Assembly (NCBI RefSeq): GCF_001618385.1
Contig: NZ_BDCR01000001.1
Span: forward strand, 682,001-746,000
Length of the DNA stretch: 64,000 bases
DNA from: Paludibacter jiangxiensis
GTDB lineage: Bacteria; Bacteroidota; Bacteroidia; Bacteroidales; Paludibacteraceae
Reading direction: 5' to 3'
Below the pieces are notes generated by a model. It was not told the origin of the DNA and did not search any database. It saw only the letters and a program-made list of their open reading frames with translations. Of this stretch, positions 62,986-64,000 are shown in pieces. Made by a program: the position numbers and the translations under genes. How positions within the stretch are numbered: position 1 is the stretch's first letter; the number at the start of each line of letters is the position of its first letter.

Positions 62986-64000
62986 ATGAAACAACTCTTT
63001 TTCGGATTATTGATAATGGCATTTGCTTTACACGCTTTAGGTGTTACCAAACAGTCAATATATAAGAAAATTGATAATCAGACTTATACCAATCCCGTGT
63101 TGGGAGGTGATTATCCCGATCCTTCCATTCTGCGGGTGGGGAATGATTTTTACATGACTCATTCTTCGTTCAATTATTACCCGGGATTGCTAATCTGGCA
63201 CTCCACCGACCTGATTCATTGGGAACGGGTAACTCACGCGCTCAATAAAAATGTCGGTTCCGTATGGGCACCCGATTTTGTGAAGGTAAAAGACACCTAC
63301 TACATCTATTTCCCGGCAGGTGGCACGCTTTGGGCAGTTTACGCCAAGTCACCGGCAGGCCCCTGGTCGGAGCCGGTCGACCTCAAAATCCACGGATTCA
63401 TTGATCCCGGTCATCTGGTCGCTCAGGACGGCACCCGCTACCTTTATCTCTCCAACGGGTATTACATCAAACTCACGGCCGATGGACTAGCTGCCGATGG
63501 GGAAGCGGTTAAATTTTACGAAGGCTGGCAGTTCCCGCAAACATGGAGCACCGAATGTTTCTGCATGGAATCGCCCAAAGCCAACTATCACAATGGTTAT
63601 TACTACCAAACGGTAGCCGAAGGCGGTACTGCCGGTCCGGCCACTTCGCACATGGTGGTGACGGCTCGTTCCAAAAATCCGCTGGGTCCCTGGGAAAATT
63701 CGCCTTACAATCCCATCATCCATACCGAAAACCGGGATGAAACTTGGTGGAGCCAGGGACACGGCACTCTCGTTGATGATGCCTCGGGTAAATGGTGGAT
63801 TCTCTATCATGCTTACGAAAAAGGCTTCCATACATTGGGGCGTCAAACACTGATGTTGCCGGTGGAATGGACCAAAGACGGCTGGTTCCGCATTCCGCAA
63901 GGAGTCAAAAGCGGTAATAAAATTCAAAAGCCGCAGGGGATACCTTCTAACGATGGTATCGGATTGTCCGACAATTTTTCAGGAAATACGTTAGGCCTGC
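62986..64000 (+). CDS. Glycoside hydrolase family 43 protein, 3' truncated by window edge
   Basis: The first 338 codons of an exported protein (MKQLFFGLLIMAF signal). It is a five-bladed beta-propeller of GH43: YTNPVLGGDYPDPSILRVG with general base D45, GSVWAPDFVKV (D97), GFIDPGHLVAQDG (D140, pKa-modulating position) and general acid region CMESPKANYHNG (E195). DETWWSQGHGTLVDD precedes the start of a second domain (SDNFSGNTLG), probably a beta-sandwich as in GH43 enzymes with a C-terminal DUF1349-like module. Arabinosidase or xylosidase activity is likely; which one cannot be told. It is in line with the other PUL enzymes. Confidence 0.88.
   Translation, partial: MKQLFFGLLIMAFALHALGVTKQSIYKKIDNQTYTNPVLGGDYPDPSILRVGNDFYMTHSSFNYYPGLLIWHSTDLIHWERVTHALNKNVGSVWAPDFVKVKDTYYIYFPAGGTLWAVYAKSPAGPWSEPVDLKIHGFIDPGHLVAQDGTRYLYLSNGYYIKLTADGLAADGEAVKFYEGWQFPQTWSTECFCMESPKANYHNGYYYQTVAEGGTAGPATSHMVVTARSKNPLGPWENSPYNPIIHTENRDETWWSQGHGTLVDDASGKWWILYHAYEKGFHTLGRQTLMLPVEWTKDGWFRIPQGVKSGNKIQKPQGIPSNDGIGLSDNFSGNTLGL

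Overview
The window comes from a member of the Bacteroidota, most likely order Bacteroidales. The evidence is a SusC/SusD pair, Bacteroidota-type promoters (TTG/TTTG, 18-21 nt gap, TAnnTTTG) ahead of many genes, the Bacteroidota families DUF3256, DUF4251, DUF2141 and DUF5522, a GldA-type ATPase, and a eukaryote-like (GSII) glutamine synthetase. A Paludibacter-like genus is possible but not provable here. No rRNA, tRNA, CRISPR array, phage or intact insertion sequence was seen.

Layout. 1-2.4 kb: 3'-truncated glutamine synthetase, sirtuin and cyclophilin, all on the minus strand. 2.4-12.1 kb (+): TamB-like envelope protein, DUF3256 protein, GH73/LysM glucosaminidase, RarA, GlmS. 12.1-12.6 kb: a gene-free, hairpin-rich repeat-like element. 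12.6-16.4 kb (+): DUF2141 protein, outer-membrane beta-barrel receptor, a membrane protein overlapping a small winged-helix regulator. 16.4-24.7 kb (-): pnp and then a branched-chain amino acid operon. That operon reads: promoter, Ile/Leu/Val-rich leader peptide, attenuator, unknown lipoprotein, ilvD, CDF metal transporter, ilvB, ilvN, terminator. 24.8-32.5 kb: YitT transporter, GldA ATPase with a neighbouring exosortase, MurC, DUF4251 protein, AnmK, cardiolipin synthase, small membrane protein. 32.5-34.5 kb: a TPR protein with a degenerate retropepsin-like N-terminus. 34.6-43.4 kb: EttA, NodB-type deacetylase, PAP2-like protein, RsmE, DUF5522, HisF, DksA-like regulator, IleS. 43.8-49.7 kb: CrcB with DUF190, SNF2 helicase, and an AT-rich ImmA/IrrE-DUF4411 (PIN) pair. 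49.7-52.4 kb: TPP riboswitch and TonB-dependent receptor, probably for thiamine uptake. 53.1-64 kb: a polysaccharide utilization locus with SusC, SusD, LamG-like protein, PL10 pectate lyase, DUF5060/DUF4038-type glycosidase and a truncated GH43.

The best second-look item is the ilv control region at 24.53-24.72 kb. It has a 17-codon leader peptide with 10 Ile/Leu/Val codons, a terminator, and a mutually exclusive antiterminator. An unrecognised AT-rich lipoprotein gene sits between this attenuator and ilvD, and a metal-efflux gene sits inside the operon, so both should respond to branched-chain aminoacyl-tRNA supply. Other notable items are the pseudo-protease/TPR fusion, the GldA-exosortase pair, the apparently leaderless ImmA-PIN pair, and several families of structured intergenic repeats.
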